Assembly (NCBI GenBank): GCA_023525975.1
Contig: CM042040.1
Coordinates: 57,877,486-57,941,485, forward strand
From: Smallanthus sonchifolius
Lineage: Eukaryota; Streptophyta; Magnoliopsida; Asterales; Asteraceae
DNA length: 64,000 nucleotides
Reading direction: 5' to 3'
Below are positions 12,418 to 23,500 of the stretch, one piece after another. The number at the start of each line of letters is the position of its first letter. Position 1 is the stretch's first letter. Both the position numbers and the translations under genes were made by a program. The notes under the pieces were generated by a model. That model made no database searches and was not told the DNA's origin. It saw only the letters and a list, made by a program, of their open reading frames with translations.

Positions 12418-13975
12418 AGTTCCTCTCCCCCACTGAAAAGATTTGTGATCCTATTTCTTTCTTTCGAATGGCCCCCTTTTTTAACCGAGAGTAATTTGCG
12501 AACCCTAATTATTTTCCTTGATGGGTTTGAGCTGCTTCCTTGATTATTTTTTGTCTTTGGTGATCTGGCTTGGGATTTTCTTTTTTTAGCCCAAAGGGGT
12601 CCGAGCCCAGGTCGTCAAGGAACAATATGCTATTGTCGTTATTTAAATTAGGATGTGGGCCCTCCCCAGCAGTCATCGTATCCTCCCCCGGTGCATTAAC
12701 TGCATGGTGGGGAATGTTCCTTTCATTATTGTTGTACTGAAAAAATGCCTGACCTGAGGATGGGCCTTTGGAGTTCCCTCCTCTTTCCCCATAACGCTCA
12801 GCCGACTTAGACGTTTCATCTGGATTTTCAAATGACCCCGTGCTGCCCCTGCTCGGAGAACACCCCTTCTGCCGGAGCTGATGCCGATGATGAGGAGGCA
12901 TTATTTTTCAAGATTTTTATGCAACGGGGAGCCCAGCGGCATGACGTTTCCTCAATCCGAACTGGAAACACTTGCCCACCCCATTCTAAGTTGATGTTCG
13001 TGGATATACGCCCAGGCTTGTCAACGATAATTCCCATTTCTTCATAGGACATGTTGCCATTTTCAAATGAAGTTGCAGAGAATTCCACTATTTCCCCAAA
13101 GGTTTGCCTGATCCTGTTGAAGGTGTTGTCTTCCCATAGTTGAATAGGGACACCAAGAATGTGAACCCAAGCAATCCGTTCAAATGGGATGAGTTGTCCA
13201 TCCCAAATCTGTAGATCGCTGAACAAAAGTTCATGCTCCTTCCTTTTCCCGTCAAGAAACTTCCTGACCCAACCGTGGAACTGAATGTAACCATAACTTT
13301 TAGCCCCCATATGTACTGGAGTTCCGTCCCTAACTCAACCAGGTCATTAAGGCGGTTCTTTAGATCGTTTAGCACTACCAAGTCGATCGCCTCCCCAACC
13401 GGGGAAAGTTTCTTCCATCCAACAGATAACATGGATTCCTGGTCAAACTTTATGTAGGGACCTTGTTTTTCTCTGACCAGGACGTCCCGGAATGAAACTC
13501 CTCCCACCGGTCTTGGCTTATAGTTCCGACGACTCGTTACTTCCTTCCTGGTACCATGTGTTGTTGTATTTTTTGCACCCCATGTCCTCGGTTCAACCCC
13601 GCCCGACCGTTGTCCATACTTATCATATTTGGCAACATTTGCACTCACCTTCAATCCCCCGATCAGGATCCCGTTTAGGGATGTCTCAAGCTTTTCTATG
13701 TCCCTGACATTAGCATATCTTACGAAACCGAACTTACCTTTCGAGCTATCTCTCTTCTTTGGGATAAATGCGTCAACTATGTGGCCGAGGTTTCGGCATT
13801 CCTCCCACAGTTCCTCACCGGTTATTGAGTCTGGTAGGTTTGCTATAAAGAATGATGTGACCCTCGGCTCCCCATTCCTCCTGTTCCTTCCCCTTGCGTA
13901 TTCCCCATCGTCTTGTCGCCGACCGCCGAATCCCCTCACCGGTGGCCTTGCGGCCTGACCCCTCGTACCCCTCAT
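12418..13975 (-). pseudogene. LINE ORF1, N-terminal part: RRM and DUF4283-like protein
   Basis: On the minus strand from 13975, an Arg/Gly-rich N-terminus leads into an RNA-recognition motif (FFIANLPDSITGEELWEEC, then KGKFGFVRY). A DUF4283-like segment follows (WDGQLIPFERIAWVHILGVP near 13200) and then a low-complexity Ser/Asn-rich tail. In the LINE family this protein binds the element RNA. The frame is broken near 13300 and near 12830-12900 and at a stop at 12509. It is cut at 12422 by element A and resumes at 2353. It lies antisense to and just upstream of host gene 1. Confidence 0.82.
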
Positions 13976-14524
13976 ATCACGGCTTTACAAGCTTAATACT
14001 TTTCCAGATCCCCCTCTATTTTTAATTTAAAAAATGAAATAAAAAAAAACTTTAAGGTATTAAGGTTCTGCCCCCAACACTTTATGGTATTAGGGTTGAA
14101 TTTGGGTAAAAGTGTAGTGGCACACCCTCATTAGATAGTTTTGTTAAGGTAGTTTTTTTATTAAGAGTTGTGTCCCATTCACCCTTAACATAATATGTTA
14201 TGATTAACGTAATCTAAATCTAATTATTAACATAACTTTTCATTTACCAATGAAATATTGTTATTATATCTTCTTGGTTTTTATATAAGTCAAGCTCTAT
14301 GGATATGAGGAAAATCGAACGGAAAGAACAAAAAACATAACGATGATCACAATGTCCAAAACCGAAGTTTTCTATGGTAAAACAAGAAAACCTTGTTTGC
14401 TGCCAACCTTGCAATCCAGGGAAAAAAAACAACATTGTGAATTCAATAAATATGATCGTCTACTGAGGTTTTGTTGAGTGACTAATTAATCAGTGTATTT
14501 AGCGAATAAGTACGAGATCTTACA
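13976..14524. other. LINE 5' remnant and upstream region of host gene 1
   Basis: The first ~50 bases are probably LINE 5' leader. The rest is AT-rich with no ORF or repeat that I recognise. Any promoter of the USP-kinase gene must lie here. I see no convincing single TATA box. Confidence 0.4.
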
Positions 14525-17500
14525 ATGATCTCGATCATTGTGTTGGACGGGCCGAAGGTTTTGAGGGAAGAAAGCAGCATGAAACCACTGCGCTATGCAC
14601 TTGGGCACGCGGTGAAGCTTAAAGATCAGGTGGTTGTGCTTGTCATCTTTAACTCCGACTATCAGTCACAGTCACCGGTTATGTCGGCCAGTTGTTGTAT
14701 CGGAACCGATGGGCGGAAACATCAACCAAGTGAAAGAGAAAGATACATTCAAATTCTTAAGGAGGAAATCAGTAAGGGAACTGAAGATTATATGAAGATC
14801 TTCAAACCTTTTTATAAAGAATGCAAAAGTATTAGAGTAAGTTTCATTATAATTGACATATTTAGTGTTATCTATTATTATTAACTTCATTTATATATAT
14901 TTGCTTCTTGTTTTCACCAAATCAGGTGAAGTTTGAGGTAAAGATTGTCGTTGGATCAACTATAGATGCCATTGTTTCAGAAGAGAAAAACAATACAGGA
15001 GCATCTTCGATTATTATTGGAAGGTCACTTTCTCTCAAACCTTTAATCATTTTTATTCCTTGTTTTCGAGGAGTGTATGCCAAATTCATCCACGCCCAAT
15101 ATCTTCATGTTAATTCCATGCATGCACATAAAGCATCTCCATCTGCATTAATTTAGGATCCATTTAGCTTGTTTTCAGGTTTCCGTTTTCCATGTTTCCA
15201 TTATCTCCAAGTTAGGACTAGTCATTTATTGAAAGTATTCAGAATGGACATTTGACTAGTTGACTTTTTCCAAAATGGACATGCATTTTTAGCCGTCTAA
15301 AACATGGTCATCAAGACCAAAAGCCGGCTAAAAATTCCGTGCCTGAAAGGAATCTGTCAGACACAACACCAATCAGAATTTGACACGTGGCATCACGGAA
15401 ATTTTATAGCCGTCTATTTAGACGACTTAGCCGGTGCTTTTTTTTCGGCTTGCCACGATTTTAGCCGGCTATTTGAATGTACATAGTCAACTATTTGTCT
15501 TAAAATAAACACAACAATCATATAATTAGTAGTCAAATACAATATAAGATTAATGTTTTAAAATAAACAAAACAATTATATAAAAAGTATAGATTAAAAA
15601 CAATATTAAACTAATGTCATAAAATAATTGTTATGTAAGACATTAGTTTAATATTGTATTTGAACACTACTTTTTATATGATTTTTGTGTTTATTAAGAC
15701 ATTAAACTTGTATTTGAACCCAAGACCTTCCCATTTTATTGAAGTCTTTTGTATACACCTTTGCCACTAGGCTAAGCTAGTGGTTGTGAAAGTATAAACC
15801 AAATAGATAGTTTGGGTCAAAGTTATAAGTATTAGAAAGTCAAGTTAGAGTCAAATATGCATTTATAGGAAATTCAGGGGTCTGTGTGTAATGTTTGAAA
15901 GTCACTAACCGGTCATAAGATTGTAAACGACGTGTCTGTTGTAATTAGGGTTATAAAACACCCACAAAACCATATTTAATGTAGTGTCGATTATATTCAA
16001 GGGTACGAACAAATTAGCAAAATCAATTATAGCAAGATCATCAAATTCATTTGTTTGTTCATCAATTTTGTTCTTGATTACCAACATTTGGTATCAGAGC
16101 ATCAAGTCAATTGATCCAAGGTAATTGATCCAAGACAAGAAGTAAGAAAAAAAAATGACTGCAAAGCAAACAAAAGGCATCAACGATTTCAAGTGAATTG
16201 ATTGAAAGAAAGAAGGCAGTAAGAAATTCAATTGATCAGGGGAAGAAACCGAAGAAGGCGTCCAAAGTTTTGTTCTCTGTGCAATCAATCAAAGAAGGAA
16301 GGAAGTCACGGTTAATTGATGCCATCAACAGAAGGAGGAAGCGTCCAGTTTGCAATCAATAATTGAAATTGGACATTAGTCAAAACCAGGCGGTACACAT
16401 ATTGGGTTCTAAACTTAACGTGGCACCCAAACCAAAGGAAAAATCATTTGTTTGTTTTTTCCTTTTGAAACCTGTGTCGATCATAAGCAAGAATTGCATA
16501 TTTGTATAATAGATCAGGAAGAAGTGGAGTTCAATAAGTGATTAATTTGAAGAAACTGTTTGGAACCATTTCAATCAGAAGGCAATCCGGTGAACGGTTT
16601 TTGGTCTGGACATCAGAAGCAAGAAATTGAAAGCAAAACGATTTGAAGGGGTTGCTACTTCGTGCACGTAAGATTACGGATTTAGTGTTCAAGGCATCAA
16701 TAGAAAAGTCCATAGCAAGAAGTTATCCATGTTTTTTGTTCCAAAACAAATCTGGAATTTACTTTTGATAGTTCTATATCTATATTCATTTAAGTTTAGA
16801 ATTTATTATTGATTCCCGGTTTAGTAAGTTAGAATCTATTGTTTTTTTATTAAAGAAAGTAGAAAGGTTAGTATTTGTTTTGTATGCTTCTATTAAGAAA
16901 GAAAGAGTATTTGCCTTAGAATTATAAAGCAAATTAGCATGAAGGAACAAAAGCAAATACATTAGAATAAGGAAAAATACAAAACAAGTAGGGTAAGAAC
17001 AAAGAAGTAAGAAAGTATAGCAAGAAAACCCGAACCCGTGTGGTTCATATTAGTAATTTTAACCAAATCCTTGTGACTCATAACAAGTCCCAAACATTTT
17101 AGGTTTAGATGGCAAGTTAGAACTGTTGGTTCAATTAAGAAAGAAGCAAGTAGAACCATCTTATGTTCAAAATTCAACAAGTAGCAAGTTAGAAACATTG
17201 TGATTCAATTCGCAAAGCAAGTAGCAAAATTGAGTCATAGTATCCCTAATTAGCAAGCAATGACCAAACTTTGGTTAAAACTTTATTAGCAAGTGGGTCA
17301 GGAGTGTGCAAGTTTGATTAGAAAGTAGGTCAGTAGCAAGTTAGCACATAAAACCTGACTAGCAAGTGAGTCAGGAGCAAGCAAGAACCTAGTTAGCATG
17401 TCGGCCAGGAGCAAGAAAGATGGGTTAGCAAGTTGGCCAGAAGCAATCAAGAAGTTTTGATCTCTTGATCAAACAAGCAAGGAACTGATCATTCGATCAA

Positions 17501-20500
17501 AAGCAAGTTAGTAAGATAAAACAACAAGTAAGATAGGCAAGAGGAAAGCAAGAGAGCAAGGAAACATTACTGGAAAAGAATACAACAAGCATGATAACAC
17601 ATCAAGCAACACAACAGTTCATGAGAAAGGAAATGCTTCATTTCAATATCCTAAATTGGATGAAACAAATTATACTACTCGAGCATTGTTGATGGAAACA
17701 ATCTTGAAGGCCTATGGTCTATGGGAGGTGGTAAATGCAAAGAAGACAGTAGATTAGAAGAAGAAAAACACAACTAAGGCAATGATCTTCCAAACATTAT
17801 CTCATGATATGTTAATGCAAGTTGCATAGTACTCGACTATAAAGGAAGTTTGGGACTCAATCAAAGTCAAATACATTAGAGCATATCTAGTCTAGAAAGC
17901 ACGTTTACAAACCTTGAGGAGTGAACTAAAGCTTTTAAGAATGAATACAAACGAATCAGCAAGTGACTTTGCAGGAAAGTTAAACAATATAAAAGCTAAG
18001 TTCAAAAGTTTGGGTAGTCCTTTTTAGGACAAGGTACTTGTACGGAAATTGCTTAACATGGTTCCAAAGAAATTTCTACCGATCGTGGCAACTATTGAGC
18101 AATATTCAGAACTTGACACGATGCCATTTGTAAAAGCTGTTGAAAGAATAACAGCCTTTGAAGAACGTATTAAAGATCAAGATGAACCAGAGGCAAACAA
18201 TCAAACCAAACTTCTAATGGCAAATTCAAGCAGTCAAGGTCGTGGTAGAGGACGTGGAAGAAACTTCAACAAAGTATGTGGTTATGGGTCGAGGATTTAA
18301 AGTTAAAAGCAAGTTCAAGTGCTATGCATGTGGTGAACTCGGTCATTTTGTAAACAAATGCACCAAGTTGAAGGACAAGAAGAAAGACAAGCATCAAGAA
18401 TCCAATCTTATCTATGATGATGAACCAACACTGTTGTAAGCGCAAGTCAAGCAAGAAGATCCTCGTTAAGCATATTTAGTTTAAGGGGGAATATTGAAAG
18501 TATAAACCAAATAAATAGTTTGGGTTAAAGATGTAAATATTAGAACTCAAGTTAGAGTATGTATTTATAGGAAATTAAGGGGTCTAAGTGTAATGTTTGA
18601 AAGTCACTAACTGGTCATAAGATTGTAAGCGACGCATTTGTTATAATTAGGGTTATAAAACACCCAAAAAATGTATGTAATGTAGTGTCGATTATATGCA
18701 AATGTATCAATAAATTTGCAAAATCAAATAGCAAGATCATCAAATTCGTTTGTTTGTTCATCAGTTTTGTTCTTGATTGCAAACATCAATTACTTTGCAT
18801 ATATATTTAAGAATGGTGTACGTTTTGCATTTGAATGACAAGAAAAAAATTGGGTTTAATTACTTTGCTATTCAGGAGATTGTCAATCTCGAATTTGCCT
18901 CTATCATTTGCGTTGTGTTCCCGAGTTTAATACAGGGAAAACAAAAGAGAAATGGAATTAAGGAGAAGAATGGGAACTAAGGAGAGAAAAGAAAGGGATG
19001 GGAAGAGAAAAATATAATATAAATTCGTGTTCCGAAATTCGAAGGAAAAGAAAAAAAATTACAGATTTTATGTTATTTTGTTTCGTTTCTTTCCACCTAC
19101 TTCCAATTTAGAAGGATAGTTGGAATAGAAGATTATTAAAAATCTTTTATTCTCTCGACCTTATCATTCAATCACGCTACCCCATCGTGAACCACCGAGC
19201 AATCCACCAACCACTGATGAACTTCTCGCTTCCTTGGCCTCCTCCTCCGTTAACAAACTTGTTGCATCCACCACTTCCAACACCGACCGGATTATTTCCG
19301 GTCAAGAGCACCTAGCGCTCAACCACAAGTCTCACATGGATATCATTGTCAAATAATTTTCGAGTCAATACATGCAGACAAACCTCCTCATTGCTACCTT
19401 GGTTAAACCCCCTCGGACCACATGCGGTTTCGGCAGCTCGGCACATCCACCGCCATTGCCACCACCACTTGCTAACAACAAGCCCAAACCATTGAAATTT
19501 CCCTTCCCACTTACGAAAGTTTTAACCCGTTGGATTGGATCTTCCAAGCCAACAATTACTTTACCTAATGCTCCATCCCGGATGATCAACGCTTACACTT
19601 GGTTTTGTTCTACTTCATCGGAGAAGTGTTGAGTTGGTACAAACACATTTATAACAACCCATGCTTGGTGTTTGGCTGGACTTTTCCTGTGCCTTAGAGA
19701 TACGTTTCCGCCTTTCTACCTTTGAAAATCATTTGGCCACGTTACATCGGTAGTCGTCTATGAGACCGAGTTTGAACGGATCACTAATCGGGTTGTCGGG
19801 TTATCCCTTGAAACACTTAAGAACAAGTTCATCTCTAGTCTTAAGTCGGACAATTCAAAATGAACTAGCCATCCAGCATCCTTACACTCAATCAAACATA
19901 TGCCTTGGCTCGTTAATTGAAGACAAGCTCAATGTTAGGGTGATTGTTCCCATTTTTGAACCACGCACAAACCCGCCGCACATGTTGCGTCTCCATCATT
20001 GTCGCCTTACCTTCCCATAAAACGACTTACTCACATGGACATGCAAGTGAAGCGAGTCGTAGGCCTATGCTTCAATGCTTCAACTGCGATAACAAATTTC
20101 CGTCGGGGCACTGTTGTATGATGTAGATCCCACGGATCATGATTTCAGCCCACAATCAAGAACAAGATGAACGAGTTTAACCCTAAAACTTAGAACTTTC
20201 TTGATCGATCCAACTCTGTTTACAAGACTCGATACTTACAAATACTGCAAGGATCAACGTGATCCTTTTTGAAGCGTAGCATCCCTTGAGATAATTCTAA
20301 ACAATCTAATTAAATTAGTTTCTAACTTACAAACATACATACATCCTCTTACTAGATATAATTACATAATAGACACCAAGCATACTTATGGATAACTGAA
20401 AATCTAACCCATAACTTTGTACCAAACTTGATCATACAATTAAGGCCAACAATCACCCCCACCCCCACCCCATTATTGACCTAAGTTTGAGTCTTCAACT

Positions 20501-23500
20501 TGAATTGCTTCTTTCTTTCTGAACGAAAAAATGCAACAAAACTTTAAACGCTTTCTTACTTGCTTGACCGAATCACACAAGTTTTAATACTTGCTTGCTT
20601 TGCCACACAGGTCTTGTACCACACAGGTTTTGTTTGCCACATAGCTCTTTCTTACTTACTATTTGAACCCATATGATTTGATCTTACTACGTTGTTGCTT
20701 TCTTTGTTTCAATTTTTGTTGATTTCTTTCTTATTTTCTTCCGCGTTCTATCATATTCCTTTCGTATCTTCTTTTCTTTAATCTTTCTTTCATACCTTGC
20801 CTTCTTACATTCGTGATAGGCTACGACCAGACCCACAATCCTTTCTTGATTCAACATCCACACATTCTTTCTTAGCCTTTGATTTCTTGTGATAGAAACA
20901 AATAAACAATAAACACCCCTTCAGGTATGCCTCTCATCAGCAAACAAACAACACAATTCAACTCCTTTCTTTTTCTGGTTTTGTGATGAGTAGACAACAA
21001 CATCCCTTTTTTTCTTCCTTCTTTGTTTAACGTAGTCCACATCAACATATTTGATCTGTGACTAATCTTCATAACACCATGTTTTGTTTCTGATTGAAAA
21101 CGTGAACAACCCCTAAGAAACTTTATAATTTGCAATCAACAACCCTTCCAACATTCTGATTCACATTGGTCTTCATAACCCTGAATACACCTTCTTGATT
21201 GTGAGATTAAGTCTTTAATACCCGAACATCACTAAATTGAGTTCAGATTTTAGTGCAAATTTACCAACAGAAATGTCAATTTAGTTGATGTTCTTCAATA
21301 ATAGTCCACACCAACATCATTCCCTTTGATGTCTTGGACTGAGTGGAACGAGCAATCTAATCACGACTTTGTGATCGATCTTCAACAATAAAAAAACTTC
21401 TTGATTGAATAACTGAAACCATGATCTTGATCTATTAAAGAACATGTTGGGTATAAATACTAGAATGATATTATATATTATCAATCGAAAGATCAAGACA
21501 AAAAATGGTGTTTCTTCTTCAGGCGACACTAGCTAGTGTCGTATGTGTGCATAGACGACACTAACAGGTTCTTCATTAGAGGCGGCTGACTTGAAAAACA
21601 AGGTTTCGGAGCTTTAAATAGGGCATTATGTCTCATTTATCGTTGTTGGCTATTCAATGAACCACCACCCCGGAGAGCTCACTCGGGATGGATGAAAGTT
21701 ATGTATTTTGTTGTCCAGAGTCAATGAAAGATTTTAGCTTTATGTTTCTATCGTGCTTATTAGCTTGTCTGTTTGTTTGTTTGGCTCACCACAACCCGAG
21801 TTGAAATCAAGACCCGGAGGAGTATCAGATCCGACATGGCTCTAATACAATTATAGATGTCATGGATGATAATATCAACCCATAATCAACAACAATATGA
21901 TAAAGAACAAGGCGGGAGGGATTAACCCTAAAACACAAACGTTATTGATCGATCTAAATTTGTTTACAAGACTTGATACTTATACATACTAACATACCAC
22001 ATGGATCGACGTGATGCTTTTTGAAGCGTCGCATCCCTTAGCCTAATTCTAAACAACGTAATTAAATCAGTTTCTAACTTACAAACATACATACTAGATA
22101 TAATTACATAATAGACACCAATCATACTTATGGATAATTACAAATCTAAACCATAACTTTGTATCAAACTTGATCACACAGTTAAGGCAAACAAAGACTC
22201 CCCAGTAACTGCTCTTTCAACTTGAACCGGATTTCCTCTAGTCCAGTTTGACTCCACCAGATGTGGGTCGTGAGGACATGACCCTTTTTAATGGGATGGG
22301 TATTGGTACGGACTATCTATCATGACACATTGACCCACGTTCCACCCGGTGAATCCCTCATGCACAGTTACTATCTCCATGTTCCATGCATGCACATGGA
22401 TATTTCCATCTGCATTAATTTAAGATCGATCCATTTAACATGTTTCCAAGTTTCCATTTTTCATGTTCTCTAATAAGTTAGGTCTAGTAAATTACTTTGC
22501 ATGTTTATACTACTATATGAAGTATACTAATTTATTCAATTTTAAGACACCATCTTAAATACCACTTGTTAAACACAATGTACAAGTACATCAAAGCTTA
22601 ATCCTTTAAAGCTAAACAAAATGTTTTTTTTTTTACTTTTTAACTTGTCCCACATTGGTGGTTTACCCGGCCTAATCATAAAGTAAACCACTATAAATAG
22701 AGAAGCCTCCTTTCTTGAGAAAATTGAACCATGTGTTTCATACCCTTTTTGGCTAGATTGGTTAAACAAAAAGTATTTTGTTTGGTGCTAGAATTAGATA
22801 TTTAACTGAGGTTTGAATCTTGCTTGAAAAAAGCTTGGCTTGAAATTGTTCCGGTTGTAAACTTGCGGACTTGGATCTGCTTGGTTTGTAAACAAGTTGA
22901 GCCCGAGCTAGGCTTGGCTTGACTAATAAGCTTGTGAGCCAGGTTTGATTATAATAATAATAAGAAAAAGAATACCCAAATATAGTCAGTGTCTAAGGTA
23001 GGTTGGGTTAGATTACGCTCTCGAAAATAGCCTCGGTGACACCCATCGCTTTGCACGAGCCAACCCACTAGTTATATATATTAAACATATTGGATGGATG
23101 GGATGGTAATTTACCCACACTTTAAGACACTTCTAAGACACTTAACAAAGTTAACGACTACTTAACGAAGTAAAATTAGGATGTTTCGTCCTTCAACTCT
23201 CTAAACTCCTTTTAAACTTTGGGTTTGTTGTTATCCCACATCGAATGGGAGAAAGAAAAAAAAACAAATCATGAGGCTTGATAAATAGAGGTTTTATTTT
23301 TATTTTTTATCTCTATCCCACATCGATGGGTAGAGAACTTCAGTGGGGGAACCTCCTATAAAGAGAGAGTATCATTTTGTTTTATTTAACATTGCTAAAA
23401 ATCTATTTGTGTAAAATTTGTTTGCTGGCTAGACCAGTTCTTCCGGTACTTAAACAAAATTTTTGGTATTGGTTAGGGTTGTGTCTCAAAACCGAACAGT

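Larger units (their letters stand above)
15787..18785 (+). mobile_element. Non-autonomous Ty1/copia element with gag only
   Basis: LTRs at 15787-16086 and 18495-18785 share the start TGAAAGTATAAACC and the end AACA. The primer site TTGGTATCAGAGC begins at 16088 and a purine tract (AAGGGGGAATAT) stands before 18495. The 2.4 kb inside holds a long A-rich leader with repeated AGCAAGT motifs and a broken gag. Gag ends only about 55 bases before the purine tract, so the whole of pol is missing. The LTRs differ by many substitutions, so the insertion is old. No target duplication can be recognised. It lies in intron 2 of the USP-kinase gene, same strand. Confidence 0.8.
20122..22193 (-). mobile_element. 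Small LTR retrotransposon without coding capacity (TRIM/LARD-like)
   Basis: Direct repeats at 20122-20451 and 21852-22193 (about 85-90% alike by eye) enclose 1.4 kb. On the minus strand the right copy is followed by a primer-site-like TTGTATTAGAGCCATG near 21850-21835. The left copy is preceded by a strong G-rich tract, GGGGTGGGGGTGGGGGTGA. The LTRs read TGTTGGCC... on the minus strand. The interior is A/G-rich with no conserved protein and must depend on proteins from other elements. No matching target duplication was found. Confidence 0.65.

Noticed and set aside
12509..12901. 130-codon minus-strand frame as an independent gene
   Set aside because: It is the low-complexity tail of the LINE ORF1, in phase with neighbouring ORF1 fragments after frameshifts.
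15721..15786. tRNA-like fragment before the gag-only copia
   Set aside because: TTGAACCCAAGACC resembles a B box in reverse, but no A box or cloverleaf can be drawn.
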